Shown: positions 40,901-47,235, numbered from the stretch's first letter. The stretch: DNA of 64,000 bases from Ashinkailepas kermadecensis (GCA_034440615.1 JAOTOM010002675.1:1-64000); one strand, 5' to 3'. Numbers and translations are program-made. The notes: generated by a model not told the origin, from the sequence alone.

Positions 40901-43139
40901 GCAACATGGCCCCTCCCCTTCCGTGGCTATGGCCATAGTTTGAAGGGCCTTTCCTTCAAACGCCCTAAAAGACATCATATTTGGAAAACCGGAGGAACCT
41001 TTTTGGAACCAGTCACGTCAGGGACAGACACAGGGGGAGGGGGAACACAGGAATATATGCTCCCCATGGAAAGGTGGCGCTCGCTGGGGAGGCTCGAGCA
41101 CACCCCTCCCCATTCTACGAATTGTCAACCAAAGGCGACCATCCTAGGGGAAAGGGCGCTCCATCCCATCGGACGTTTGAGTGCAGCCCCGCTCATGGAA
41201 TTTGTCAACCGAAGGCACCCTTACAGACGAGTGCCCTCTCCATGAAAATTATTGGATCAGTCCCTAAGCCATGTGCTTGAGGTATCCGAGTGCTTTACGT
41301 TACACAAGATGGTTGAAAACGTTTGAAAAAGACAAATTTTACTATCTACACGGAACGTCGGTCTAAAAAAAAGATGGCGCCAGGAAACAATACTGCGAAT
41401 CACCCGGCCATTGAATGTCATTTTCATTTGATTCAGAAACTGGCTAACACGCGTACTGGAAGGTCTCTGAAAATCACTTGTCTGGAAGGGAGCATAGCGA
41501 AATCTCCCCCCTCCAAGCAAATATTTAAAACAAATAGAAAATTGGGGGCTAGGAACATCAAATTCCCACGGTGACCGTAGGCTTTAGGGATCTCTCTTAT
41601 GTGCGAATTTGGTTACCCTAGGCCAATTCGTTCTGGGTGGAATGAGATTAAATGTACAAACATTTGTCCTTTTTACCTTTAGGCATCATTTGTCCAACTA
41701 CTGTGTACAAATGATGGGAAATATAGCCCGGCGAGACACAGCCAGTATAGATCACATAGTTTGCGACATAACAGCATGAAGGCGTTGCTCCGACCTAATG
41801 CTTCCCATGCTTTACCGTCCAATATCACACAATTTCGCCCGGTGCGTTTGATGTTGTACGTCAATAACTTCCAAAATTTGGAACGGCTTTTTTATCGACG
41901 CACTAGGTTCCTAGTTGAACATAGGCAAGACTCACATCCGTCAATCTATGTGCTTTGGAGATATAGCCGAAGAGGGGAGGCGGATTTCGCCCCCCCCCCC
42001 CCAACAATGCAAGTTAATCTACAAAACAATGGTGGGAAGTCAATCAGCTGGGCAGGCGTTTCACAGCCAACAAATACATAATGGTGGGTAGATAAGATAA
42101 TATAGAATAATTATCTTTCCGAAAGATCCAGTAATACAAACAGGTTAGAAATGATACAAGTTGCGCATCATATGCTTCGCAGTGAGTTGAGGTGTCACGT
42201 CACCACGGCGCTCCAATGCCACCGTGACGTGGGCTAGGTAGATTAAATTTATATCACATGAAGATCACATGAATATCTATCTAGAAACTACGGCTAAAAA
42301 GACAAATGCACAAATGTAATGCCTCAATCGCTCGTCTCTGTATCCGAAACCGTCAGTTTGAGACGTGTATAACGAGTACAAAATACGCAATGACTAAGCT
42401 GCATACTCCATATGTGAGAGTATGGCCTTTCAACACAATAATACATCTCAGCAGTTCTCCGTTTTCGGGCATCTCAACCCGCGCTCTTGCTAATCTTTAG
42501 ATATGGATTGACAGTTTGCATGATCAGAAGTTGCCTGAGTCCCCATATAGTCAACTACTGATTAGGGATGGCTGACATCACACAAAAAAACAATTCCTAG
42601 TTTATGATTCCTGGCTGCGCTCTAGTACTGAAATAAATCTTTTCATGCAAGTGATAAAATGGACTCTTGGGAGTAAACTCAATATTATTTCATGAAAATT
42701 TGGGGGAAACGCAATGACACTCCTTATCAAAGGGAAGGAGATTGCCTCACTTCGCTACATTTTTACCTATCTTGAGAGGTAGACAGACGAAAATACTGTA
42801 TTTCGGGGGATGAGGCGAAATCCGCCGTCCCCTCCTCACACAGGAATTGGGCTAAAAAACAGTCTGGCAGGAGGATGTCTAAATGACCGCATCCTGTGGC
42901 CGCCGCCGCAGCAGGAGGAGGGAGCGCACCAGCGGTGGGAGCGGTGTCCACTGTTCAGCAGGTGACCATCTGACCTACCTCCCAGCCGAGGCCGTCGCGG
43001 TCGCGCCGCTGTCTGCCGGCACCGGTCAGCGTCAGCAGCCGCTCCACCTCGGTGCGGCAGTGTTCGGCCACCTCGCCCGGCCGCAGAGCCGCGCCGCACA
43101 CCGGACACGTCGACGGGTCCGCCGGAGACAGCGCCCGCT
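10848..43139 (-). CDS. RNF220: RNF220-like RING E3 ubiquitin ligase, C-terminal exons (gene span)
   Basis: Spliced gene on the minus strand: 42979-43139, (35522-35581), 30466-30597, 20102-20249, 18731-18887, 15508-15682, 10848-10919. All junctions are GT-AG and every phase fits. Joined, they give 280 residues, or 300 with the 60-nt exon. RNF220 ubiquitinates nuclear targets and stabilises beta-catenin in vertebrates, where the protein is about 560 residues. Seen here in order: zinc finger CPVCGAALRPGEVAEH; basic block RVRGNRQVRLRCKTRKRR; acidic EDEEVDVLGD; repeated YQDV linker; leucine-rich helix ELERLRTQLTTLERE; RING with CGVC, CWHVHCTQC and CPRC; C-terminus LNAIHV. The N-terminal half is not identified, and the conserved EEYEWxGQ block expected between 30.4 and 20.3 kb was not seen. 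Confidence 0.9.
10950..11315. repeat. 33-bp minisatellite beside RNF220 last exon
   Basis: About 11 copies of a 33-bp unit (plus strand CAGTGGGCAGCGGGCACAGT plus 13 nt). It begins some 30 bp upstream of the last-exon acceptor. On the minus strand each unit reads tag|CGGTGACTGTGCCCGCTGC, which resembles the exon's own start ag|GGCGGCGACCGTCGTTGCCC. Translated, the array gives CSGDCARCPL repeats, similar to the GGDRRCPRC of the exon. I infer origin from the exon edge. Confidence 0.85.
11320..13760. other. RNF220 intron interior, nothing recognised
   Basis: Between the RING exon and the last exon. AT-rich, with no array, coding block or element that I can identify. Confidence 0.5.
13767..13843. 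repeat. 38-bp direct duplication
   Basis: Two nearly exact copies of a 38-bp unit beginning GCAAGTCACCCATCCCTCGC. It is a young two-copy tandem, the smallest form of the arrays seen elsewhere. Confidence 0.85.
13930..14615. repeat. dispersed repeat, copy 1
   Basis: Shares diverged blocks in the same order with 50185-50785: GGTCAGGTCATGTC near its start, then GACCCG...CATGCACGT...GGTCAAATGAGAT, and GGTTCACTGG at the end. Non-coding in both copies. The class of element is unknown. Confidence 0.6.
14616..15290. other. RNF220 intron, nothing recognised
   Basis: No coding block or array; ends at the donor-type array of the RING exon. Confidence 0.45.
15293..15507. repeat. 19-bp donor-site minisatellite after RING exon
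   Basis: About 11 copies of CGGCCGCGGTACTAACCAG (plus strand). On the minus strand every intact unit contains ctg|GTTAGTACC, identical to the true donor of the RING exon (CTG|gttagt at 15508/15507). The array starts exactly at the exon border, so the intron opens with a row of duplicated 5' splice sites. A few units lack one to three bases. Confidence 0.95.
15508..15682 (-). CDS. RNF220: RNF220 RING exon
   Basis: 175 nt, acceptor cagtttcag, donor CTG|gttagt. Its first base completes a serine codon begun in the previous exon. The product is GTVSPLTAELERLRTQLTTL followed by ERESSRCRCGVCGQTYRQPL and VSTHCWHVHCTQCWNTAL. The leucine-rich part corresponds to the coiled coil that precedes the RING in RNF220. 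The six zinc ligands C-C, C-H, C-C are all present, and CWHVHC is the family signature. RCRCGVC replaces KCLICMD of vertebrates. Splice-site minisatellites border both ends. Confidence 0.95.
15683..17280. repeat. 23-bp acceptor-site minisatellite before RING exon
   Basis: About 68 copies of a 23-bp monomer. Two variants mostly alternate as a 46-bp dimer (GTCCCACTGAAACTGAGCCA and GTCCCACTGAAACCAACTCA plus 3 nt each). On the minus strand each unit reads tttcag|TGGGACGG, identical to the real acceptor and first eight exon bases at 15682. Copies near the exon are almost uniform, while those beyond about 16790 are diverged. The array therefore consists of duplicated 3' splice sites. Confidence 0.95.
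17591..17630 (+). repeat. dispersed GGGCGCGxCGACTGC motif, copy 1
   Basis: TTTGGGTTTAAGGGCGCGCC followed by GACTGCAGGGACATTTGGCG. One of six related copies in the window, all on the plus strand. Confidence 0.7.
17880..18349 (+). pseudogene. non-LTR reverse transcriptase fragment, degenerate
   Basis: Pieces of a reverse transcriptase in shifting frames. In order they are WRNENIVPIFKK-like, NCRPVSL-like, QHxFRFERSYVTNIL, and DFSKPFDHVQNKHLIYQLKQ ending in IGWIEAWLREKEQR before a stop at about 18347. These match the PIFKKG, YRPVSL, QHGFR and DFSKAFD blocks of Jockey/CR1 elements. Several stops and frameshifts. It lies inside an RNF220 intron, antisense to the gene. Confidence 0.8.
18731..18887 (-). 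CDS. RNF220: RNF220 linker exon with internal repeats
   Basis: 157 nt; acceptor cacctgctgtag, donor TAG|gtacac. Its first two bases join the G left by the upstream exon to make glycine, and its last AG joins T of the RING exon to make serine. The product contains three related copies: SPKYQDVDATRG, SPSYQDVEADAARG and GLSYQDGVPDT. These sit where vertebrate RNF220 has a single GKPQYTEADV, so the motif appears expanded by in-frame tandem duplication. The remainder, TVEKNSTS, leads to the RING exon. Confidence 0.8.
19531..19760. repeat. 81-bp minisatellite in RNF220 intron
   Basis: Nearly three copies of an 81-bp unit beginning AGGCCGGCGGTACCACTGAT. It is related in sequence to the 90-bp array at 19880-20101, sharing the block CTGACCCGTGACACGTGTG, so it is probably a diverged distal part of the same expansion. 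Confidence 0.85.
19880..20101. repeat. 90-bp donor-edge array after RNF220 acidic exon
   Basis: Two full extra copies plus a partial third of a 90-bp unit made of the last 55 nt of exon 20102-20249 and the first 35 nt of its intron. Each full copy keeps the coding sequence NSSDWGRQRDG and a perfect ACAG|gtcagtgtgg donor (at 20011/20012 and 19921/19922). 90 is a multiple of three and the units have no stop in the exon frame. Confidence 0.95.
20102..20249 (-). CDS. RNF220: RNF220 acidic exon
   Basis: 148 nt; acceptor cttgtgcggcag, donor CAG|gtcagt. It starts in phase 0 and leaves one base. The product is RVATVTSVTTADVRQPTVED, EEVDVLGDADCNSSDWGRQR, DGGTADQRT. The acidic stretch EDEEVDVLGD aligns with DADLDVDGDDTLEYG of vertebrate RNF220, and its position and phases fit. 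Both borders are tandemly duplicated: the acceptor edge once (86 bp), the donor edge at least twice (90 bp). Confidence 0.85.
20250..20345. repeat. 86-bp acceptor-edge duplication of RNF220 acidic exon
   Basis: The acceptor and first ~40 nt of exon 20102-20249 are repeated 86 bp upstream. There cttgtgttgcag (20337-20348) precedes CGCGTCGCCACGGTGACCAG on the minus strand, as at the true exon start. The upstream copy then diverges. Confidence 0.9.
20350..20940. other. RNF220 intron, nothing recognised
   Basis: No coding block or array that I can support. Confidence 0.4.
20958..21060 (+). repeat. tRNA-derived SINE head
   Basis: GGTAGCTGAGTTGATTAGAG resembles a Pol III A box, and CAGGGTTAAAGTCGC about 60 bp later resembles a B box. 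Anticodon-arm pairing is poor, so this is a SINE head rather than a tRNA gene. Confidence 0.55.
21060..23875. other. RNF220 intron with small duplications, no exon found
   Basis: Two short repeats stand out. GTGGTCATAGTCTGGCTG occurs at about 21527 and 21561. TCCATGCTGTAA...GGCCGACAA occurs at about 21681 and 21800; on the minus strand it reads cggccgccttacag|CATGGA, i.e. acceptor-like. I found no exon matching RNF220 next to them. 22600-22680 has G-rich tails of the kind seen at transposon ends. Confidence 0.4.
23880..25880. mobile_element. foldback element: ~0.75-kb inverted arms, 0.48-kb loop
   Basis: Left arm about 23880-24615, right arm about 25095-25880 in reverse complement. For example GGGGCCACAAAAGGCAACAT (left) recurs inverted at about 25246-25265, and ACCGGATCGGTATCC opens both arms. 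The right arm has an extra ~38 bp near its outer end. Each arm is itself made of degenerate 25-27 bp repeats. No transposase is visible. It may be a foldback transposon or an inversion inside an old satellite. Confidence 0.75.
25881..28125. repeat. highly decayed short-unit satellite
   Basis: Long stretch of blocks such as GGGCCCCxGCGCGATTTTTG changing gradually into GGCCTCCTCTCACGTCTTGG. Unit length drifts between about 21 and 27 bp and copies are strongly diverged. No coding content; apparent open frames here are by-products of the repeat. Confidence 0.75.
28126..28940. repeat. 21-bp satellite GGCCTCCTTTTCGTCCTGGGG
   Basis: Clean end of the same satellite. GGCCTCCTTTTCGTCCTGGG repeats, punctuated about every 90-130 bp by a second block CAATCTCTGTTCTACGTCTT, giving a higher-order repeat. 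Strongly pyrimidine-biased on the plus strand. Confidence 0.9.
28941..29700. other. RNF220 intron with G-rich transposon-like tail
   Basis: 29095-29175 holds GC-rich sequence with GGGGGGCGG and GCCCCCCG runs, a pattern seen at ends of decayed DNA transposons. Otherwise unremarkable. Confidence 0.4.
29705..29780 (-). pseudogene. relic copy of RNF220 basic-exon 3' end with donor
   Basis: Plus-strand CCTTAGCCAGCAGTATCAGA at 29739-29758 matches CCTTAGCTGGCAGCATCAGA at 30465-30484, the 3' end and donor of exon 30466-30597. About 40 nt of exon sequence is recognisable, ending in CTAAG|gtacc. It sits at the far end of the 26-bp array, followed by a diverged array unit. It shows that exon sequence was carried along when the array grew. 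Confidence 0.8.
29790..30465. repeat. 26-bp donor-site minisatellite after RNF220 basic exon
   Basis: About 25 copies of a 26-bp unit (minus strand GGTACCTACCAATACCCACT plus GTATAC). The first copy starts at the exon border with AAG|gtactctaccaatacccac; each further unit offers a similar g|gtaccta donor-like site. Copies fall into a few variants (GGTATT/GGATAT/GGGGAT) in patches, suggesting repeated block duplication. Confidence 0.95.
30466..30597 (-). CDS. RNF220: RNF220 basic-block exon
   Basis: 132 nt, 44 codons, phase 0 at both ends; acceptor ggtgtttgtttccag, donor AAG|gtactc. The product begins TYHRVRGNRQVRLRCKTRKR and ends DGVRLMLPAK. TYHRVRGNRQ corresponds to YQTFLRVRANRQTR of vertebrate RNF220, the most conserved segment outside the RING, and is followed by the same lysine/arginine run. 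An upstream extension of the frame is open, so a longer exon starting at a more distal AG cannot be excluded. Confidence 0.93.
30672..30975. repeat. 32-bp minisatellite upstream of RNF220 basic exon
   Basis: About nine copies of CAGCATATAGCAGGTCTGGC plus AGTGCAACTGAC. It starts about 75 bp upstream of the acceptor and does not contain it, unlike the other arrays. In the exon's frame it has no stop codon for its whole length. Confidence 0.9.
30976..33600. other. RNF220 intron, AT-rich
   Basis: No coding block. Holds a dispersed-motif copy (31164-31200) and a short TTAGG run near 31660-31677. A 137-codon open frame at 32187-32600 has no recognisable features. Confidence 0.45.
31164..31200 (+). 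repeat. dispersed GGGGCGCATCAACTGC motif, copy 2
   Basis: TTATTGGGGTTTAGGGGCGC followed by ATCAACTGCATAGATCG; preceded by (GTT)n. Related to the copies at 17591, 44981, 51847, 57176 and 57945. Confidence 0.7.
33618..34730 (-). pseudogene. transposon-derived protein, broken
   Basis: Two open pieces and a frame-shifted middle. The N-terminal piece (34434-34730) has LYHQNQKLQITAL and VCDIRRRECMMHLC. The middle reads AHSQYFKQTLGFLPDNQAVV then VNDF. The C-terminal piece (33618-33869) has YISDHCAGKYKNKYSFV and TLHGKIGYDGVGGSVK. I recognise this order (HQN-K, then LP...DFxENY, then SDxCAxQYKN, then HGKxxxDGxGGxVK) from a family of uncharacterised, multi-copy proteins in animal genomes that behave like transposon genes; the superfamily name is not certain. 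Several stops separate the pieces, so it is inactive. It lies in an RNF220 intron in the same orientation as the gene. Confidence 0.7.
35141..35521. repeat. 81-bp minisatellite, five units
   Basis: Phases at 35141, 35222, 35303, 35384 and 35465. Copies are 95% or more alike, so it is young. On the minus strand each unit contains CTGGAGCAGGCxG|gtggataag, identical to the donor proposed for exon 35522-35581. On the plus strand each unit also contains a pyrimidine tract ending in gcctgctccag, an acceptor-like site, so the opposite orientation is not excluded. Confidence 0.95.
35522..35581 (-). CDS. RNF220: probable short RNF220 exon
   Basis: 60 nt, 20 codons, phase 0 at both ends, so it fits between the zinc-finger and basic-block exons. 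Acceptor cttaaccatctctggag, donor CAG|gtggat. The product is SMSAGEGRSLGPAGLSWSRQ. Joined to the next exon it gives WSRQTYHRVRGNRQ, recalling the W-E-TYQRI context I expect in invertebrate relatives. The adjacent donor-type array matches the locus pattern. A plus-strand reading (TGQPAPKSDLLQQTSTPEM before gttaag) is the competing interpretation. Confidence 0.42.
35640..35905. promoter_or_regulatory. candidate enhancer, homeodomain-type core motifs
   Basis: Contains CCATAAAGCAATAAAATCGA, GAGATTAACACGG, GACAATCAGGC and CTTTAATTCAATAAAACC beside GCCGGCCGCCGGCC. TTTAT, TAAT and ATCGATTG cores are typical of Hox/TALE and other homeodomain sites. No coding potential. It resembles the blocks at 39720-40000, 49310-49505 and 62825-62950. 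Confidence 0.35.
36705..36800. repeat. dispersed repeat, member of pair with 60743-60835
   Basis: Shares CGCAAAGCTAGTxATTT, GATGxGATxCATTCAC and a TGCATTAxT...AAGC block with 60743-60835. Confidence 0.6.
37128..37192 (+). repeat. tRNA-derived SINE head, second type
   Basis: GTAGCTCAGTTGACAGCGCA is a good A box and CCAGAGGTTGAGTGT a weak B box at tRNA-like distance. No full cloverleaf. Confidence 0.5.
37805..39215. repeat. 33-bp minisatellite, about 43 units
   Basis: Unit close to GTCAGCTCGGCGGTGACGGG plus GCGATACTCTCGT, with 1-6 nt indels concentrated at 38060-38220. Higher-order blocks of three or four units recur. No exon could be proven at either edge; on the minus strand CTTAG|AGGGAGG near 37790 is acceptor-like. 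Confidence 0.95.
39216..39715. other. RNF220 intron, nothing recognised
   Basis: No coding block that I can support. Confidence 0.35.
39720..40000. promoter_or_regulatory. candidate enhancer, dense TAATT cores
   Basis: Contains TTTTAATCG, CCTTTGACTT (TCF-like), TTCTTTAATTAAAAATACG, AACAATTTCC (SOX-like), GTTTAATTGGGG, CGTAATTGAAAG, AAATTAGCGG and GATGATTATG within 280 bp. Not repetitive and not coding. Confidence 0.38.
40262..40373. repeat. TCTATA-rich simple repeat
   Basis: Imperfect TCTATATC/TCTCTA repeats. Confidence 0.85.
40380..42900. other. RNF220 intron, nothing recognised
   Basis: Moderate GC with some C- and G-runs (41991-42002) typical of decayed transposon ends. No gene, array or RNA found. 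Confidence 0.45.
42979..43139 (-). CDS. RNF220: RNF220 zinc-finger exon
   Basis: 161 nt: two bases finishing a codon, then 53 codons ending in phase 0. Acceptor gatcggcag, donor GAG|gtaggt. The product is RALSPADPSTCPVCGAALRP then GEVAEHCRTEVERLLTLTGA and GRQRRDRDGLGWE. CPVC...RPGEVAEHCRTEVERL aligns closely with CPICQVLLRPSELQEHMEQE of vertebrate RNF220, a C2H-type finger of unknown partner. The exon needs an upstream exon ending in phase 1, which I could not place. Its acceptor edge is present in three tandem copies. Confidence 0.93.
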
Positions 43140-43345
43140 CTGCCGATCAGGTCAGATCAGGTCAGGTCAGATCAATCAGGTCAAGTCGGGTTCATGGGAG
43201 CATAGCAACGAGTCCGCCGAAGACAGCGCTCGCTCTGCCAATCAGGTCAGATCAGATCATGTCAGGTCAAGTCGGGTCCGTGGGAGCACATCAATGAGTC
43301 CGCCGGAGACAACGCACGCTCTTCCGATCAGGTCAGGTCAGATCG
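43119..43345. repeat. acceptor-edge triplication of RNF220 zinc-finger exon
   Basis: Three copies, spaced about 94 and 86 bp, of a unit combining the first ~20 nt of the exon and its upstream intron. TCCGCCGGAGACAGCGCCCG (exon, antisense) followed by CTCTGCCGATCAGGTCAGAT recurs at about 43119, 43213 and 43299. Each has a cag acceptor-like site except the last, which reads aag. Within each unit GTCAG/ATCAG runs form a second, short-period repeat. Confidence 0.92.
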
Positions 43346-43349
43346 GTAC

Positions 43350-44305
43350 GAGTCCAGAAATCTGCTGAATCATGCTAATCATCTTAGTAAAAGCAGTCCC
43401 TTTGGAGACGTGGCCCGAACAGATCTGCCAATCGCGCTATGGCTCTACAAATTAGGACGACTGCTCGTAAGTACACTACCCCCAAAACCAGGATTCTCAG
43501 TCCACCTGGCGGGTTGTTTCCCGGAAAAAAATAGCCGACAGGCGGGCACCGACCAATCCTGACAGCCTCCGCCGAGGGCTGATCAGGTCATTCAGTAGAC
43601 AACGCCCAATCCCATTTCCTCCCTTCCGAAACAAAAGTCTGCCCAACACCGGCACCTCGAGGCAGCAGTGAAGAATACATCAGCGCCACGAGGCGGCAGA
43701 CGGGACCAAGGCAGCTGTTGTTTGCTAGGCTCGATAAGTAATGCGTGTACAATCCCCACCACCGTGAACGACTATAAAATTGTCGGTGCTTCCCCTCCCG
43801 ACAGCCGCCCGATGATGGTCTACGGTATCAGCCGGGGGCTCGTCGGGGCGGCCGACGCCGCCGCCGTCCCGTACAGCGAACACCAGCGGGCAGGTTACAG
43901 CGAACACCAGCGGGCAGCGGGCAGGCATCCACACCTCAGCAGCGGAGAGATCGTAAAGAATCCAATAAAAAAAAATGCTACAGCGGTGGCAAGGCAGTGT
44001 GGGACGTCACTGGATCCGGCTGTTTGGTGTCTACGGGTATGGCAGCCAGGTTGTTAACGTTGCAGGAGGGCGACAGTCGGCTGCCGCGGCAAGGGACATG
44101 CTGCAGGTCAACAATTATCCACTGCAGCCAGCGTCCGCCGCCGACCGTTGCTGCTGTGACGCCATAAGACAGCGTCTGCCGACGGCCCAGTGGCTGCCAC
44201 GCCAGTGTACTGCACTGTCAAATATCGGTCTCCAAGCTGCTCAAACTGATTCAACCTCTTCCGTTATACAACTGGGCCGGGCGCAGACGGTACCGCCGGA
44301 CAAAG
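43350..44305. other. upstream region, possible exon not proven
   Basis: 43811-43935 is GC-rich and open on both strands. A plus-strand acceptor cttcccctcccgacag precedes RPMMVYGISRGLVGAADAAA. A 25-bp duplication TACAGCGAACACCAGCGGGC follows at 43873-43920. Strand and reality of an exon here are undecided. Confidence 0.3.
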
Positions 44306-44311
44306 CAGTGG

Positions 44312-44492
44312 TTGCAAGGCTGGGCAGAACAGCGGCTGTACGGCTGGGTAGAACAGCGCCTGTACGGCTGGACAGAATAGCGGCTGTACGGCTGGGCAGA
44401 ACAGCGGCTGTACGGCTGGGCAGAACAGCGGATGTACGGCTGGGTAGAACAGCGGCTGTACGGCTGGGCAGAACAGCGTCTGTACGGCTGAC
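44312..44492. repeat. 24-bp minisatellite, about 7 units
   Basis: Unit GTACGGCTGGGCAGAACAGC plus GGCT; no stop codons in several frames. On the minus strand it begins next to a possible donor (CCCCG|gtcagc) at the end of an open GC-rich block 44500-44625. Confidence 0.93.
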
Positions 44493-44980
44493 CGGGGCAG
44501 CAACTGTGGAGGGCGACTGTGGAGGGCGGTGTACGCACGAGTAGCCAGGGCATGCTTAGTAGCAGCGGCCTCCGACTCGAGCGATGGCCGGCGCCGCTGC
44601 CTGCTGGTGGCAGCGGGCGTGGCCACGGCCAGCCCCCGTTAATTTCGTACAGGCCAACAGCTTCTAACCTGGATTGAGGATGGCGATGTGATCGCCACTG
44701 GGGCCGACAGCGCTCGGATCGACGAGCGTTGTTTACCAGAACACGATCGGGGTGCAGTGGTGCAGACTATGGAAGCAGATACACGGCTGACGCGATAAGT
44801 GGCATCAGCCTCCACGCCCCGCTCCATACCGAATGTCGACCCGTCAGTGTTCCTACCAGCTTTAAAATGTGGATGCGTTCCGGGTGCGGCGTGGAACGTC
44901 ATACACAGCACGTCGCAGTTCAGGAGTGAAGTACATAGCGTCTTGAAATAGCACGCGCGCGCCACGTTTTAGACATTTTG

Positions 44981-45014
44981 TTTGTTATTTGGGCTTTAGG
45001 GCGCGTCGACTCAC
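44981..45014 (+). repeat. dispersed GGGCGCGTCGACT motif, copy 3
   Basis: TTTGTTATTTGGGCTTTAGG followed by GCGCGTCGACTCAC. Confidence 0.65.
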
Positions 45015-45670
45015 GTTTTAGACATCAAACATCATATGACGTACTGGTATGTACGTCATGTTTCAGACGTGGAGCTCACTGACAAACAACGGGTCAACAC
45101 TGCAGCTCACCGGCATGGATTGTGTGATACGCTGCCATGCAACACATTCTGAATTCACGACCACGGCTGCCACATTCACCCCAGATGGATAGTTAGTTCC
45201 GGTCGAGTAGAGAGTCGCGCCGACGTTTGCCCGATAAGCTGCAGCCATAATGTCACCGCCCGTATAGATCAGCGCCAGCTTACAGAGCATCGACGCCCAC
45301 AAGACAAAGCAACACCGATGCAAAATTGCGCTCGCCAAACGAGCGGCAGTTTGCATTAGCACGTGCCGGCGATGGAACAGCCAGGAGGGGAGGGGGCGGG
45401 GGGGGGGGGGTGCGGTGTGCCCCGCAGTGGGCTCAGCGGCCGTCGGCGTCAGCAGATGTTGTCACCTCATATCGGCTTCCACACAATTTGTCATAGGTGC
45501 CGATTGATGATTTGGTGGTAACAAGTGGTGCTGAGCACAAATTAAGTCGGCAGGCGGTGCGCTAAAAAGGCCGAGGGTGATCAGGCGGCAGCAATAGTTT
45601 CCCGAGGGTGGGGAGGGGGTCATTCCGTGTAGGCTCTGGTCGCCTTAAGGCCGTCATAGAAAGTCTTCAT

Positions 45671-45745
45671 TGTGGTGGTAGTGGTGGTGGTGGTGGTGGT
45701 GGTGGTGGTGGTGGTGGTGGTGGTGGTGGTGGTGGTGGTGGTGGA
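45671..45745. repeat. (GGT)n microsatellite
   Basis: About 24 GGT units with one interruption near the left end; gives poly-Gly or poly-Thr open frames that are not genes. Confidence 0.97.
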
Positions 45746-45804
45746 TTGGTGGTTGTGGATTGGTGCCTTACGGAGCGCCGGTTCCTTGGGTCGTTTTGAG
45801 CCCA

Positions 45805-46190
45805 TGAAAAGGTTTTTTTAATAAATAAAATGTGTTCAGCTGGCTCGCTATAGGGCTTTGAGACGAATCAGCTACTGCGATCACAAAGCGCTTCACAGGA
45901 CAATACGTCTCACTGGTACTTATCGTAACTCATAGCAGCGGCAGTCAAGTACATTCACTGACATATAACGCAGGCAATCAACCATCAAGTCATGGCCATA
46001 ACACACAAAAGCTTTGCATAAACATCAAGACATCAATGCAATTTTACTATAGCAATTTGAAAATATCAAGCTATAAAGTGACCAGGACTAGAGCGATTTC
46101 ATCTGCAAGCGAAGAGCGAAGAGACCTCGCTAGTAGAGCCAACTGGTCAGGCAAGGGAGGATGGATGTGGATCCGTGGAGGTGTTAACTG
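45805..46190. other. nothing recognised
   Basis: AT-rich stretch between the GGT microsatellite and the 33-bp array. Confidence 0.4.
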
Positions 46191-46194
46191 TCTT

Positions 46195-46870
46195 GATAGC
46201 AACGGCCATCGACACAGTAGCGAGCGGGACACCAGCGGCCATCGACACAGTAGCGAGCGGGACACCAGCGGCCACTGATGCAGTGGCGTGCGGGACACCA
46301 GCGGCCACTGATGCAGTGGCGAGCGGGACGCCAACGGCCATCGACACAGTAGCGAGCGGGACACCAACGGCCATCGACACAGTAGCGAGCGGGACACCAA
46401 CGGCCACCGATGCAGTGGCGAGCGGGACACCAACGGCCACCGATGCAGTAGCGAGAGTGACACCAACGCGGGACCCAACGGTCACCGATACAGTGGCGAG
46501 CGGGACACCAGCGCCACTGATGCAGTGGCGACACAGGACACCAACGGCCACTGATGCGTGGGATGGACACCAACGGCCACCGATACAGTGGCGACCAGGA
46601 CACCAACGGCCACTGATGCAGTGCGAGCTGGACACCAACGGCCACCGATACAGTGGGAGCACAACGGCCACTGATGCAGTGGCGACCAGGACACCAACGG
46701 CCACGGATGCAGCGGCGAGCTGGACACCAACGGCCACCGATACAGTGGCGACAAACAACGGCCACGGATGCAGCGCGAGCTGGACACCAACGGCCACCGA
46801 TACAGTGCGACCAGACGGCCACCGATGCAGTAGCGAGAGTGACACCAACGGCCACCGATACACCAGCTCC
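46195..46870. repeat. 33-bp minisatellite, about 20 units
   Basis: Unit AGCGGGACACCAACGGCCAC plus CGATGCAGTGGCG, with many indels in the right half. Bordered on the right by a GC-rich open block (46880-47160). Confidence 0.95.
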
Positions 46871-46879
46871 AATGTCAGA

Positions 46880-47160
46880 CGTCACCGATACTTCCGGCGC
46901 GCACAGGGGAGGGGACGGCGGTGGCGACAGAGGGCGAGAGCGCGACGACCATGGAGCGGCAGCGGTGATGGAGAGAGTGAGACGGAGAGGAGGCGCCAGG
47001 TCGCGCCGGTTGACACGTTGTCGCCGCGCCGGCCGGGCCCATTGTGAGCGGGTCTGAATGCGCGTCGTCTGGCCATGAGCAGCTGGTCGCCAGTCATGTG
47101 CACACTGGCGCCACGCTCTGGCCAGGTGAGCCGACTGGCGGCCCGGCACCCAGCCGCCCG
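46880..47160. other. GC-rich block, coding status unclear
   Basis: CpG-rich and open in several frames on both strands (minus: APPLRLTLSITAAAPWSSRS then RPLSPPPSPPLC). It could be an exon whose border grew into the 33-bp array, but no convincing splice sites or homology are seen. Confidence 0.25.
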
Positions 47161-47164
47161 CATA

Positions 47165-47235
47165 GCCGCTCAATACAACAATAAATTACCATTCTACTCG
47201 ATAAACGGCATTAAATAGACCCAGTGGTGAAAGGC
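47165..47235. promoter_or_regulatory. candidate regulatory block with TTTAT/TAAT cores
   Basis: CAATAAATTACC, CGATAAACGGCATTAAATAG and GTGCCATTAGCTGGCAC (an imperfect palindrome around ATTA) lie between GC-rich sequences. Confidence 0.3.

Noticed and set aside
44500..44640. RNF220 upstream exon ending at CCCCG|gtcagc
   Set aside because: The most protein-like frame ends in the wrong phase for the zinc-finger exon; the frame with the right phase looks random.
45608..45805. Poly-glycine / poly-threonine open frames
   Set aside because: Translation of a GGT microsatellite.
46147..47173. Long overlapping open frames on both strands (up to 329 codons)
   Set aside because: Repeat artefacts of the 33-bp array whose unit length is a multiple of three.
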